A stretch of 64,000 nucleotides of DNA from Candidatus Uhrbacteria bacterium (lineage in GTDB: Bacteria; Patescibacteriota; Patescibacteriia; 2-12-FULL-60-25): positions 299,884 through 363,883 of the forward strand of contig QEVR01000002.1 in NCBI GenBank assembly GCA_003576745.1, written 5' to 3'. Each line of letters starts with the position of its first letter. The stretch's first letter is position 1. Made by a program: the position numbers and the translations under genes. This document shows, one piece after another, positions 34,598-42,822 of this stretch. The notes under the pieces are model-generated. The model worked only from the letters and a program-made list of their open reading frames with translations. It was not told the DNA's origin and ran no database searches.

Positions 34598-35359
34598 CTA
34601 TGCCCCTGCGGAAGAAAGGCCCGATTCCGAACCCCGTCCGCCGCCCATGCGTCCGCCGCCCATGCGTCCACGCGGTCCGCGCGTCGGTGTGGTCGGCTGA
34701 TACATGGACAAACGATCTTGCTCGAAAACGTCCCCGCGATAAATCCAAACCTTCACGCCGATCGTGCCGGCCATGGTCTGGGCGGCATCCTGAGCAAAAT
34801 CGATGTCTGCCCGAAGACTGGTAAGGGGAATTTTTCCCCAGCCAAGCCATTCCCGTCGGGCGATTTCCGCTCCGTTCAGCCGACCCGCGACGGCAACTTT
34901 CACGCCGAGACCGCCGCTCTTTTTTACGCGTTCGACCGTTTGCTTTAATACGCGGCGAAACGGCAGACGCCGCTCCAAATCCGTCGCCACTTGGCGTGCC
35001 ACAATGCGCGCATCAAGGTTCGCCTTCGGCACCTCGACGACATCCACGCGGAGCGTTACTTTTTTTCCGCGAAAGAAATTCTGCGCGATCTCTTTTCGAA
35101 GTTCATCGATACTCTGTGCGGATCTTCCAATCACAAGCCCCGGCTTTCCCGTGTGAATCGCGATAGCAATGACGCCGCGCGACCGTTCGATAGTCACATT
35201 GCTGATCGCTCCCTCCTTCAGGCGCCGCTGGATGAATGAGCGGATAGCCAGATCCTGCTGGAGCTGTTTTCGATAGGCATCCCCGCGGGCAAACCAACGG
35301 CTCGGCCACGTGTTCGTGACTCCGATGCGGAACAGTTTCGGATGGACTTTATGACCCAT
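34598..35359 (-). CDS. rpsC: 30S ribosomal protein uS3
   Basis: Forms part of the mRNA entry tunnel. The 253 residues start MGHKVHPKLFRIGVTNTW. They contain the KH domain (GLVIGRSAQSIDELRKEI) and the C-terminal domain with GRLNGAEIARREW and GVKVWIYRGDVF. The extra tail has a Gly/Arg/Met repeat (GRMGGGRMGGGR) encoded by the near-identical tandem triplets around 34640-34675. Confidence 0.96.
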   Translation of the reverse strand: MGHKVHPKLFRIGVTNTWPSRWFARGDAYRKQLQQDLAIRSFIQRRLKEGAISNVTIERSRGVIAIAIHTGKPGLVIGRSAQSIDELRKEIAQNFFRGKKVTLRVDVVEVPKANLDARIVARQVATDLERRLPFRRVLKQTVERVKKSGGLGVKVAVAGRLNGAEIARREWLGWGKIPLTSLRADIDFAQDAAQTMAGTIGVKVWIYRGDVFEQDRLSMYQPTTPTRGPRGRMGGGRMGGGRGSESGLSSAGA

Positions 35360-35374
35360 AGAGTTGAGGGATAG

Positions 35375-35851
35375 CTATTTGCTCTTGATTGGCACCTTCC
35401 TTTGGGATGCGGCGGCCTTCGCGGAAGTTTTCTTTGTTTCCGCAGACGACGTATCGGCTGCAGACTTATGCTCATTGCGCTTCTTCGACGCCGCCGAATG
35501 CGCGCCCTTCACATCCGCCTTTCCGTCTGTAAGAACCAAGGTTATGTGCGTCGTCCGCTTCCGCAAAGGCGTCGCGCGACCGTGCGCGCGCGGCATCCAG
35601 CGATACAGCGTTGGCCCACCGTCTGCCGTAATGGCCTTAATAATCAATGAGCTGGCATCGAGCTTGTGATTATGCTCCGCATTTGCCACCGCGCTCTTAA
35701 GGAGTTTCAGCACGGGTTTCGCCGCTTCTTTTTGCAAAAACTCCAACTGATGTGCGGCCGCCGAAACCTTCATCCCGCGAACCATATCAATCACCAGTCG
35801 TACCTTGCGGGGCGACATTCGGAGATATCGGAGGCGTGCTCTTACTTCCAT
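35375..35851 (-). CDS. rplV: 50S ribosomal protein uL22
   Basis: Lines the exit tunnel. The 158-residue product starts with EVRARLRYLRMSPRKVRLV and has the beta-hairpin signature RAHGRATPLRKRTTHITLVL. A charged Lys/Ala/Ser extension of about 45 residues follows the usual end. Confidence 0.95.
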   Translation of the reverse strand: MEVRARLRYLRMSPRKVRLVIDMVRGMKVSAAAHQLEFLQKEAAKPVLKLLKSAVANAEHNHKLDASSLIIKAITADGGPTLYRWMPRAHGRATPLRKRTTHITLVLTDGKADVKGAHSAASKKRNEHKSAADTSSAETKKTSAKAAASQRKVPIKSK

Positions 35852-35856
35852 AAATA

Positions 35857-36168
35857 TTATGCGGCCGGTTTAGATTCTGTAGCCGTCTTCTGCTGTTCGA
35901 GTTCTTTCATCATTTTTCCTCCGTGACGGACGAATTTCCGCGTCGGCGCGAATTCACCAAGCTTGTGACCGACCATATTTTCCGTTATAAGCACCGGCAC
36001 ATGCTGACGTCCGTTATGGATGGCGATCGTAAATCCAACCATTTCCGGCGTAATCGTCGAAGCCCGCGCCCACGTTTTTACGGGCGTCTTTTCTCCCGGC
36101 TTCAGCTTGGAGATTTTCTTCATGAGCTTCTCATCCAGGTATGGACCCTTTTTAAGACTTCGAGACAT
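35857..36168 (-). CDS. rpsS: 30S ribosomal protein uS19
   Basis: Sits in the 30S head near uS13. The 103 residues start [19 protein letters not shown] and have [23 protein letters not shown] in the family's position, with a short Glu/Gln/Lys tail. Confidence 0.96.
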   Translation of the reverse strand: MSRSLKKGPYLDEKLMKKISKLKPGEKTPVKTWARASTITPEMVGFTIAIHNGRQHVPVLITENMVGHKLGEFAPTRKFVRHGGKMMKELEQQKTATESKPAA

Positions 36169-36177
36169 ACAAGAGAA

Positions 36178-37017
36178 TTAACGCTTCTTTTTACGTCGCT
36201 GGATAATGTGAACATTGGTCGCCTTTTTGGCATTCCGAGTTTTCACACCCATGGCTTTCTTTCCCCACTTTGTTTTGGGGCCTTGTTTTAATCCAATAGG
36301 ATGCTTCCCTTCGCCTCCGCCATGCGGATGATCGACCGGATTCATAACCTTTCCACGAACGGTCGGACGAATGCCGCGATGGCGCATGCGGCCGGCCTTC
36401 CCCCACCGAACAAGACGCCAGTCGGGATTGGACACGGAACCGATCGTTGCGGCGCACGCCTTCGGGACGCGGCGCACTTCGCCGGACGGGAGTTTTAGCG
36501 TCGCGAAACGGCCTTCCACGGCCATGATTTGAATCTGCGTTCCCGCACCGCGCCCGAGCTGGCCGCCTTTTCCGGGCTGTAATTCGACGGAATGAACAAA
36601 GACGCCGACAGGGATGTGTTCAAGAGGCATGCGATTCCCCGTCACGATTTCCGCTTTTTGCAGGGAAGAGACGACGGTATTTCCGACAGCTAGGCCGTTC
36701 GGCGCAAGCATATAGCGTTTTTCACCGTCCTTATATATCAAAAGCGCGATGCGTGCTCCGCGATTCGGATCGTATTCAATGCTTGCCACGCTCGCCGGAA
36801 TATCAAACTTTTCCCGCCGAAAATCGACCAGGCGGATATACCTCTTATTCCCCGCTCCGCGGTGGCGAACCGTAATTTTCCCGCCGCTACGTCCGGCGTG
36901 CTCTTTTTTGATGACAAGCAGCGTTTTTTCCGGCTCTGTCCTCGTGATATCTGAAAAATCCTGCACCGATGATTTTCGGCGTCCGGCGGTATTCGGTTTG
37001 TATATCTTGATCGGCAT
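36178..37017 (-). CDS. rplB: 50S ribosomal protein uL2
   Basis: Required for subunit joining and peptidyl transfer. The product of 279 residues starts [16 protein letters not shown], has [17 protein letters not shown] and the C-terminal [20 protein letters not shown]-type signature (here [19 protein letters not shown]) with the conserved His. Confidence 0.97.
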   Translation of the reverse strand: MPIKIYKPNTAGRRKSSVQDFSDITRTEPEKTLLVIKKEHAGRSGGKITVRHRGAGNKRYIRLVDFRREKFDIPASVASIEYDPNRGARIALLIYKDGEKRYMLAPNGLAVGNTVVSSLQKAEIVTGNRMPLEHIPVGVFVHSVELQPGKGGQLGRGAGTQIQIMAVEGRFATLKLPSGEVRRVPKACAATIGSVSNPDWRLVRWGKAGRMRHRGIRPTVRGKVMNPVDHPHGGGEGKHPIGLKQGPKTKWGKKAMGVKTRNAKKATNVHIIQRRKKKR

Positions 37018-37021
37018 AGAA

Positions 37022-37480
37022 TTACACGCCTTCCACGAGATTAATGGTGTGTCCTTTCTTCAGCTTGACGAGCGCTTTTTTCCAGGCATTTCGCTGGCCG
37101 GCGATGCGTCCGCGAGCGACGCGTTTTCCCGCTCCGCGCTGCGTACGGACGATTGATACATCCACACGATAGACGCTCTCTACGGCTTTCCGGATTTCCA
37201 CTTTGTTTGCAGAAACAGGGACATCGAACACATAGACCCCCTGGTCCGCGAGCATAGCGGCCTTTTCGCTCACATGCGGCTTCAAGAGAATGCCGGCATA
37301 GCGCGCCGAAACAATATCCGCCGCCTTCGTCTCCTCGGAACGCTCCGCTGCCAGCTTTGCAGGAGCGGCTTCCGTTTTCGGCTTCTGCTCCTTCCGAGAA
37401 AGAGGCGCACCCTGAACAGCGGCCTTTTGAATGGACTTCGTTGCGGCCTTTGGTTTCTTGAATCGGTCGAAGAGTGCCAT
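37022..37480 (-). CDS. rplW: 50S ribosomal protein uL23 with N-terminal extension
   Basis: Docking site for trigger factor and SRP at the tunnel exit. The 152-residue product has about 60 extra N-terminal residues rich in Lys/Ala/Glu before the L23 domain ([22 protein letters not shown], shown in part) and the C-terminal [18 protein letters not shown]. The extension is unusual, since ordinary L23 is 95-100 residues. Confidence 0.94.
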   Translation of the reverse strand: MALFDRFKKPKAATKSIQKAAVQGAPLSRKEQKPKTEAAPAKLAAERSEETKAADIVSARYAGILLKPHVSEKAAMLADQGVYVFDVPVSANKVEIRKAVESVYRVDVSIVRTQRGAGKRVARGRIAGQRNAWKKALVKLKKGHTINLVEGV

Positions 37481-37485
37481 AGATT

Positions 37486-38121
37486 TTATGCTTCCTTGCG
37501 GAAGAGACTCTCAAATGCCGGAATAGCGTCCTTTTCGAAGAGAATTGTCTGATACTTCAACGCATCCAGAACGTTCAGCGTATTTGCCGTAATAACGTGT
37601 ATATTTGGAAGATTTCTGACCATGCGAACAAGTTCCGGACGCGGTTTTGCGATAATGTAGAGGACCGTCTTTTTCACCGGCAGCTTGCCCAAAAGTCCGA
37701 TCATCGCTTTCGTCTTGGCTTCTTTCGGTACAAACCCTTCAAGCACAAAAAGTGATTCATGCGCTACCTTGTCCGACAAAACCATCGACAAGGCCTTCTG
37801 GCGCATTTTGCGATTAATCTTTTGCGCGAAATTGCGGTCACTTCGCGGGCCGAAGGTGACGCCGCCACCAATCCAAATCGGCGAGCGGATGGATCCATGC
37901 CGCGCTCGGCCGGTTCCCTTTTGGCGCCAAGGCTTCTTTCCGCCCCCTCTGACCTCGCCTCGCGTCTTCGTGTGAGCAATAGCGCGTCGCGCATTGGCCA
38001 TTTGCGCCACTGCCGCCTGGTGCACGAGCGACTGCTTGACCGGCACGCCGAATCGGACGTCCGAGAGTTCCATCTCGCCCGTTTTCGCACCTTCCTGATT
38101 GTAGACAGCGATTTTCGGCAT
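37486..38121 (-). CDS. rplD: 50S ribosomal protein uL4
   Basis: Reaches into the exit tunnel and represses the S10 operon in enteric bacteria. The 211 residues contain the tunnel loop [20 protein letters not shown] followed by [16 protein letters not shown], and the C-terminal [20 protein letters not shown] segment. Confidence 0.95.
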   Translation of the reverse strand: MPKIAVYNQEGAKTGEMELSDVRFGVPVKQSLVHQAAVAQMANARRAIAHTKTRGEVRGGGKKPWRQKGTGRARHGSIRSPIWIGGGVTFGPRSDRNFAQKINRKMRQKALSMVLSDKVAHESLFVLEGFVPKEAKTKAMIGLLGKLPVKKTVLYIIAKPRPELVRMVRNLPNIHVITANTLNVLDALKYQTILFEKDAIPAFESLFRKEA

Positions 38122-38123
38122 AC

Positions 38124-38729
38124 TTATGCGGATACGATTTCAACAATGCTGTTTCGCGAACCCGGTATAGCGCCTTTGACGGCGATGATCCCGTCATTTC
38201 TGACCTCCATAACCTCCAAATTTTTTACGGTGACCTGTTCGTCTCCCATGCGGCCCGCCATGCGCAGCCCCTTAAAGACATGCTGGACACCGCCGGCGCT
38301 GATTGATCCGGGCATGCGCTCCTGATCCTTGTGCCCGTGGGACGCTTTCTGCCCGTGGAATCCATGACGCTTCACCACACCCTGAAATCCGCGCCCCTTA
38401 GAAATACCCGTAACGTGAATTCTGTCACCGGAGACAAATACCGCCGCTTCCACTTTGTCGCCGCGTTTCATGTCTGCGCCACCCTTGGTGAGACGAAATT
38501 CCCGCAGAAGACCAACCGGTTCAAGGTCCTTCACATGGCCCTTTTGTGGTTTGGAAAGATTCCGTTTTGGAAGGAATCCGAGCTGAACGGCCTCATAACC
38601 GTCCGTTTCTTCCGTTTTAACCTGCGTTACAATGCAGGGGCCGGCTTTCACGAGCGTCACGGGAACAACCGTCCCATCGGGACGGTATACCTGCGACATT
38701 TCGAGCTTTTTTCCAAGAATGAATTTCAT
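38124..38729 (-). CDS. rplC: 50S ribosomal protein uL3
   Basis: Early 50S assembly protein reaching the peptidyl-transferase centre. The 201 residues start MKFILGKKLEMSQVY and carry the loop GRGFQGVVKRHGFHGQKASH and the glutamine-containing GSISAGGVQHVFKGLRMAG signature. It is preceded by a structured gap of 284 nt after rpsJ, unlike the 2-15 nt gaps elsewhere in this operon. Confidence 0.96.
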   Translation of the reverse strand: MKFILGKKLEMSQVYRPDGTVVPVTLVKAGPCIVTQVKTEETDGYEAVQLGFLPKRNLSKPQKGHVKDLEPVGLLREFRLTKGGADMKRGDKVEAAVFVSGDRIHVTGISKGRGFQGVVKRHGFHGQKASHGHKDQERMPGSISAGGVQHVFKGLRMAGRMGDEQVTVKNLEVMEVRNDGIIAVKGAIPGSRNSIVEIVSA

Positions 38730-39013
38730 AGTCTGGCGCTTGTGCTTGGCTCATGCCGGCGAGAATGCCTCGCGGTCGACATGAAAAGCCAGAGGGCTCC
38801 TCGTGACACGCGGGTCATGAAGAATCCTCTGGCCTTCGGAGCGGCCATCCGTACGGATGGATCGAAGAAAGATTGTGACGAATTTCCTCACGTCCTGGCC
38901 TCTGCAGGGAGGTTATGCCGTGATCCCGATCGCTCATCGGGACTGACTTCGGCCATGCTGATGGCTGGCCGAAGAGCAACTTACTCCTTGGGGCCCCTTC
39001 GCGGGGGGTACGA
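38730..39013 (-). promoter_or_regulatory. Structured intercistronic region between rpsJ and rplC
   Basis: No ORF is seen in this 284-nt gap. On the minus strand it folds into successive hairpins: CCCC GCGAA GGGG right after rpsJ; CTTCGGCCA/TGGCCGAAG (38947-38974); TCCCGAT/ATCGGGA (38924-38942); and a long one with outer stem GCCAGAGG/CCTCTGGC (38788-38833). The inner stem of the long hairpin reads TCTTCATGAC against GTCACGAGGA. None is followed by a T run. This looks like a cis-acting leader inside the operon. No internal promoter is evident. Confidence 0.55.
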
Positions 39014-39355
39014 TTACATTTTTATTTCGACGTCCACGCCAGCCGGCAGATTGAGGCTCGTAAGCGCGTCAATCGTTTTGGCATTCGGATCCAGAATATC
39101 GACGATACGCTTATGAATGCGCATTTCAAACTGCTCGCGGGCATTCTTATGAACGAATGTGGAACGATTGACTGTCCACTTCTTTTTTTCCGTCGGAAGC
39201 GGAATGGGTCCGATAACCTTTGCCCCTGATCGTTCTGCCGTATCAATGATGGTACGCGTAGACTGATCAATGATTTTATGATCATACGCGCGAATCTTGA
39301 TGCGGACGCGATGTGCGGCGTCAGTGGCTTTTTTGGTATCGACCATGTCGTTCAT
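39014..39355 (-). CDS. rpsJ: 30S ribosomal protein uS10
   Basis: 30S head protein that also doubles as NusE in antitermination. The 113 residues contain [20 protein letters not shown] and [20 protein letters not shown]. It lies downstream of tuf, as in the str-S10 arrangement of many bacteria. Confidence 0.95.
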   Translation of the reverse strand: MNDMVDTKKATDAAHRVRIKIRAYDHKIIDQSTRTIIDTAERSGAKVIGPIPLPTEKKKWTVNRSTFVHKNAREQFEMRIHKRIVDILDPNAKTIDALTSLNLPAGVDVEIKM

Positions 39356-39462
39356 GCGCTGCGGTGCTTCCCGGGATTCCGGGGCGATCCGCCTCTGCCG
39401 CCGAGACTGTGTCGGGAGAAGAGGCGGATCGCCGCAGATCCGGAAGCTTTGCGGCGATCGTA

Positions 39463-40656
39463 TTACTTGATGATCTTCGTGACAACCCCTGCGCCCACCG
39501 TCTTTCCGCCTTCGCGGATGGCGAAACGCATTTTATCTTCCATAGCAACCGGGGTAATAAGTTTTACGGAAATCTGCGCGGTGTCGCCGGGCATAACCAT
39601 TTCCGTCCCTTCTGCGAGCTTCACTTCGCCCGTGACGTCCGTCGTTCGGATGTAGAACTGCGGCTTATAGCCCGTAAAGAACGGCTTATGGCGTCCGCCT
39701 TCTTCCTTTTTGAGTGCATACACTTCCGCTTCAAATTCGGTATGCGGAGTAATAGATCCAGGCTTTGCCAAGACCATTCCGCGCTCTACCTCTTCCTTTT
39801 TGATGCCGCGGAGAAGAATTCCCGCATTGTCGCCGGCAAGACCTTCATCGAGCTGCTTATTGAACATTTCGATGCCGGTAACAATCGTCTTCATGGGCTC
39901 TTCGCGGAGACCAACGATCGAAACTTCATCGTTCAAATGGATCTTGCCCCGTTCAATGCGTCCGGTTACTACGGTTCCCCTGCCTTCGATCGAGAACACG
40001 TCTTCGATTGGCATGAGAAGGTCCTTATCCACTTCGCGAACGGGTTCCGGGATTTTTTCATCGAGCGCCTTTACGAGATCGAGAACCGGCTTGGAAGCAG
40101 CTTCGTCGCTTGGATTCTGCAGAGCCTTCAAAGCGGATCCGCGGATAATCACAGCAGCGTCGCCGTCGAATTTATATTGCTTCAGAAGGTCTCGGACTTC
40201 CTGTTCAACAAGATCCACGAGTTCCGGATCATCAACCATGTCGACTTTGTTCAGAAAAACGACGATTTCCGGTACGCCGACCTGACGAGCCAACAGTATG
40301 TGCTCGCGGGTTTGCGGCATCGGACCGTCTGTGGCCGAAACGACGAGGATTGCGCCATCCATTTGGGCGGCGCCCGTAATCATGTTTTTGATGTAGTCCG
40401 CGTGCCCCGGGCAGTCCACGTGCGCATAGTGGCGCGCATCAGACTCATATTCGCAGTGAGCTGTCGCGATGGTGATACCCCGAGATCGGGATTCCGGCGC
40501 TTTATCAAGATCTTCCACCCCTTTGGTCTGGGCGGTTTTTCCATGCGCATTCAAGACGGCAAGGATGGCAGCCGTGAGCGTCGTCTTTCCATGGTCTACG
40601 TGACCGATGGTGCCGACATTTACGTGCGGCTTTTTTCGTTCAAACTTTTCTGCCAT
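39463..40656 (-). CDS. tuf: Elongation factor Tu
   Basis: Delivers aminoacyl-tRNA to the ribosome. The 397-residue product has the P-loop GHVDHGKTT, the switch [10 protein letters not shown] with catalytic His, NKVDMVDD, and the domain 2/3 signatures [12 protein letters not shown] and the C-terminal [15 protein letters not shown]. The Met chosen ([19 protein letters not shown]) fits the family; 13 additional upstream codons are not conserved. It has its own promoter and probably leads the S10 operon transcript. Confidence 0.97.
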   Translation of the reverse strand: MAEKFERKKPHVNVGTIGHVDHGKTTLTAAILAVLNAHGKTAQTKGVEDLDKAPESRSRGITIATAHCEYESDARHYAHVDCPGHADYIKNMITGAAQMDGAILVVSATDGPMPQTREHILLARQVGVPEIVVFLNKVDMVDDPELVDLVEQEVRDLLKQYKFDGDAAVIIRGSALKALQNPSDEAASKPVLDLVKALDEKIPEPVREVDKDLLMPIEDVFSIEGRGTVVTGRIERGKIHLNDEVSIVGLREEPMKTIVTGIEMFNKQLDEGLAGDNAGILLRGIKKEEVERGMVLAKPGSITPHTEFEAEVYALKKEEGGRHKPFFTGYKPQFYIRTTDVTGEVKLAEGTEMVMPGDTAQISVKLITPVAMEDKMRFAIREGGKTVGAGVVTKIIK

Positions 40657-40774
40657 AGAGGCGTGAGAATTAGCGGCGAATCGCCGGTCTTCCACCGTCG
40701 TTTTCCCTAAGAAAAGCGGGTAAAAACAACGCCTTCAGACGATGAAGAATAATGATGTGATTTAGAGCACGAGG

Positions 40775-40803
40775 AGTATAGCACCACCCTGTTTTGGATG
40801 CAA
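40775..40803 (-). promoter_or_regulatory. Promoter of tuf and the S10 operon
   Basis: TTGCAT, 17-bp spacer, TATACT, giving a leader of about 110 nt before tuf. Confidence 0.75.
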
Positions 40804-40885
40804 GGGTTATGGCAAACGCCGTCCTTTTTGCTCAACGGAGCTAGAAAATATGCGTTTCCAGTCCCCATTTCTTGACGAATAAACG

Positions 40886-41239
40886 CTATGATTTTTCATC
40901 TTCCAGAGGCTCCAGATAAAAATTCTCTTCCAGAAATGAGGCGTCCGTCGCTTCCACGCGCTTCTTCGTAGCAGAGGATGAGCCGTCCGTCGGATCCTGC
41001 ATATGTTCCTGCATCCGCTCGAGGGTAAGGTCGGCGAGCGCGCGGGCGACTTCATCTTCCGTTTCCGTCCCACCGTTTTGATGAACATGGGGCTTGGACG
41101 CGGTTGTCCCCGGGATGCCGACCATGGCCGCAAAGTCTTCAAACGGCATAACGACCTGAGGAGACTCCCCCCGGTCATTGGTGATAACGACGGGAATGCC
41201 GAGACGACCCGCCGTTTCGAGAATTTTATTGATGCTCAT
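40886..41239 (-). CDS. Small protein with Phd-like N-terminus, unrecognised
   Basis: The 117-residue product starts SINKILETAGRLGIPVVITN. The strand pattern IPVVITNDRGESPQVVMPFED loosely resembles the N-terminus of prevent-host-death (Phd/YefM) antitoxins, but no toxin gene adjoins and the rest is an acidic, Glu/Asp/Ser-rich, probably disordered tail ending in LEPLEDEKS. No clear Shine-Dalgarno is seen. A poor promoter (TTGTCA, 17 bp, TGACAT) would start transcription about 6 bases before the ATG. It lies between the small-gene array and the tuf promoter. Confidence 0.65.
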   Translation of the reverse strand: MSINKILETAGRLGIPVVITNDRGESPQVVMPFEDFAAMVGIPGTTASKPHVHQNGGTETEDEVARALADLTLERMQEHMQDPTDGSSSATKKRVEATDASFLEENFYLEPLEDEKS

Positions 41240-41330
41240 AACAGTACCGCTATGTCATCACGGTACACCCGACCTGACAAGATGCAAATCACCGAGTCAT
41301 ATGTTTGCCGTAGGTAGATATTTTTCGGAA

Positions 41331-41358
41331 AAGCAAAGAGCCTGCATGAACAGGCTCT
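41331..41358 (-). terminator. Terminator after the 90-residue gene
   Basis: AGAGCCTG/CAGGCTCT stem with a 6-base loop, followed by a T-rich stretch on the minus strand. Confidence 0.65.
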
Positions 41359-41456
41359 CGACGAGATTGAACGGCTTCCGACTTTTCGACCGGAAAAGGC
41401 GAAAAAACAAGGATCCATGGCGGCGGGCATCCGCCTGACCCATGTAGCGGTGGGAG

Positions 41457-41729
41457 CTATTCGTGACCCGTTCCGTCTTCCGAACCCGGGAAAGCCGCGC
41501 GGGAGGATCTTTGCGCGCGAACGGACTGAAGTCGACGCTCCACCTGTCTCCGCATGTGTTCAGAGAGCTCAAAAAGGAGTGACTCGTCTTCGGCGAGACT
41601 TATGAAAATTTCCGCGTTTCCTTCATCCGTTTCTCCATGTTCGGGAATGACGGCGAGGAGCTCCAGAAGCTTGATTCTTCGCAGGTTCACCCGCATTTTC
41701 CCCGTGGTATTTCTTGAGGATTTCGTCAT
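41457..41729 (-). CDS. Small protein related to its neighbour, 90 residues, unrecognised
   Basis: Starts at ATG (MTKSSRNTTGKMRVNLRRI) with AGGAAGG 8 bases upstream and a consensus promoter behind it. Residues 20-55 (LLELLAVIPEHG then FISLAEDESLLFEL) align with the second half of the 134-residue protein at 41852 (LAQLLALIPDDG, FLRLADDADLIRRL), so the two share a module. The start region is basic and the tail ends with Arg/Ser-rich sequence. It has no membrane helix and no known family. Confidence 0.7.
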   Translation of the reverse strand: MTKSSRNTTGKMRVNLRRIKLLELLAVIPEHGETDEGNAEIFISLAEDESLLFELSEHMRRQVERRLQSVRAQRSSRAAFPGSEDGTGHE

Positions 41730-41761
41730 CCGTGCTGCCTTCCTGACCAATGTGCCAGCCG

Positions 41762-41790
41762 AATCTAACGGGCAGAAATATTCCTGTCAA
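41762..41790 (-). promoter_or_regulatory. Promoter of the 90-residue gene
   Basis: TTGACA, 17-bp spacer, TAGATT. Confidence 0.75.
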
Positions 41791-41793
41791 CGA

Positions 41794-41829
41794 TAAAAAA
41801 GAGCCCGTCTCCTCTTGCGAGACGGGCTC
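41794..41829 (-). terminator. Terminator after the 134-residue gene
   Basis: An 11-bp perfect stem GAGCCCGTCTC/GAGACGGGCTC followed by TTTTTT, immediately upstream of the next promoter. Confidence 0.9.
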
Positions 41830-41851
41830 GGCCAGGCGCAGACGCATGGCC

Positions 41852-42256
41852 CTAGTACAGGATGACGTGCTTTCGGACGGTTTCCGCTTTCTTTCGGACA
41901 GCCGCGAACTCCTCGTGAGGAAGGCGCCGAATGAGATCGGCGTCGTCCGCCAGACGGAGAAACTCCGCTCCGTCATCGACGTCATCGACATTTCCGTCAT
42001 CGGGAATCAGCGCCAGAAGCTGCGCGAGCTTTTCGCCGCGCTGGAGGATTGCCTCTGCCGCTCGCGTGGCGTCCGAAACCACATCGAGGGTCTGCCGGTC
42101 GAGTCCGACCAGATTTCTTGCATCGCCCGCCAGGGCGATGTACTCCGCAATGACGTCCATCGAGACAGGAGTCTTTTGACGGAGGAGGCTCAAGATGCTA
42201 ATCAGCCTTTCCTGATCCGTATCACACGCCGTGGTTGCAGAAATGGTTGCTGACAT
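41852..42256 (-). CDS. Small acidic helical protein, 134 residues, unrecognised
   Basis: Excellent Shine-Dalgarno (AAGGAG, 5 bases before the ATG), own promoter and terminator. The product appears all-helical: an N-terminal Ser/Thr stretch, a first helical part (ERLISILSLLRQKTPVSM) and a second with LALIPDDGNVDDVDDGAEFL that is paralogous to the 90-residue protein downstream. Net acidic. No catalytic motif or membrane segment. Confidence 0.75.
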   Translation of the reverse strand: MSATISATTACDTDQERLISILSLLRQKTPVSMDVIAEYIALAGDARNLVGLDRQTLDVVSDATRAAEAILQRGEKLAQLLALIPDDGNVDDVDDGAEFLRLADDADLIRRLPHEEFAAVRKKAETVRKHVILY

Positions 42257-42288
42257 CCGATCTCCTTTTGAAGGTGAGGAACGACGGG

Positions 42289-42317
42289 AAGATACATCGT
42301 GTTTTCAATCATGTCAA
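42289..42317 (-). promoter_or_regulatory. Promoter of the 134-residue gene
   Basis: TTGACA, 17-bp spacer, TATCTT, about 25 nt before the Shine-Dalgarno. Confidence 0.8.
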
Positions 42318-42331
42318 GCGGTATGGACAAG

Positions 42332-42359
42332 CGAAAGCCCGCGGACGAAGCGCGGGCTT
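42332..42359 (-). terminator. Terminator after the 81-residue gene
   Basis: AAGCCCGCG / CGCGGGCTT stem, then TTCGCTTG on the minus strand. Confidence 0.7.
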
Positions 42360-42405
42360 GGAGATTGGTGAGATGAGCTCGAAGTGGTTTGTGAGCATCG
42401 GCGCG

Positions 42406-42651
42406 TTACGCGCTAATGGCAACGGCGAATGAACCGAGGATTTCAACGGCGCGGCTGCTCGCCTTCGTGAGGCGTATCTTTTCCGCTGATGAAAGCCCGT
42501 CGATGCGCTCGAGATGCTTCATGGCGCTGTAGAACGGGATGGCGGTTTCGTAGCCGGGGTTGGCTTTGAACGCGTCGAAGAGACGGAATATGTCGTCCTT
42601 GCTCGGAATTCGAAGGTTCGTTGCTGATTTTTCTTTTTGATGCACGGTCAT
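42406..42651 (-). CDS. Small helical protein, 81 residues, unrecognised
   Basis: The ATG is preceded by AAGGAGAGG, which fixes the start; the longer frame upstream lacks such a site. Sequence features: IPSKDDIFRLFDAFKANPGY, then FYSAMKHLERIDGLSSAEK and a hydrophobic tail SRAVEILGSFAVAISA. It is probably a small helical bundle. First member of the array between fusA and tuf. A -35-like TTGACG lies upstream, but the -10 is poor. Confidence 0.7.
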   Translation of the reverse strand: MTVHQKEKSATNLRIPSKDDIFRLFDAFKANPGYETAIPFYSAMKHLERIDGLSSAEKIRLTKASSRAVEILGSFAVAISA

Positions 42652-42778
42652 CCTCTCCTTCCTTTTCCATCGGCGCTCACGAATTGCGGCGCACTTGTGT
42701 TCACTTTCACCGTAGTACAGAGCGGGTCTGGCGTCAATATCTGTCGGCGTCTTTTGATACCCCCAAGCGGACGGACGC

Positions 42779-42804
42779 AAAAAGACCCGGGAGCGGGTCT
42801 TTTT
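42779..42804 (-). terminator. Terminator after fusA
   Basis: AAAAAGACCCG/CGGGTCTTTTT stem with loop GGAG, 18 bases past the fusA stop. It separates the str genes from the small-gene array. Confidence 0.9.
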
Positions 42805-42822
42805 GTTCGTTTCCTTCTCTAC

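Noticed and set aside
39313-40710. 465-codon open frame on the plus strand opposite tuf
   Set aside because: Antisense to EF-Tu, whose motifs are complete on the minus strand.
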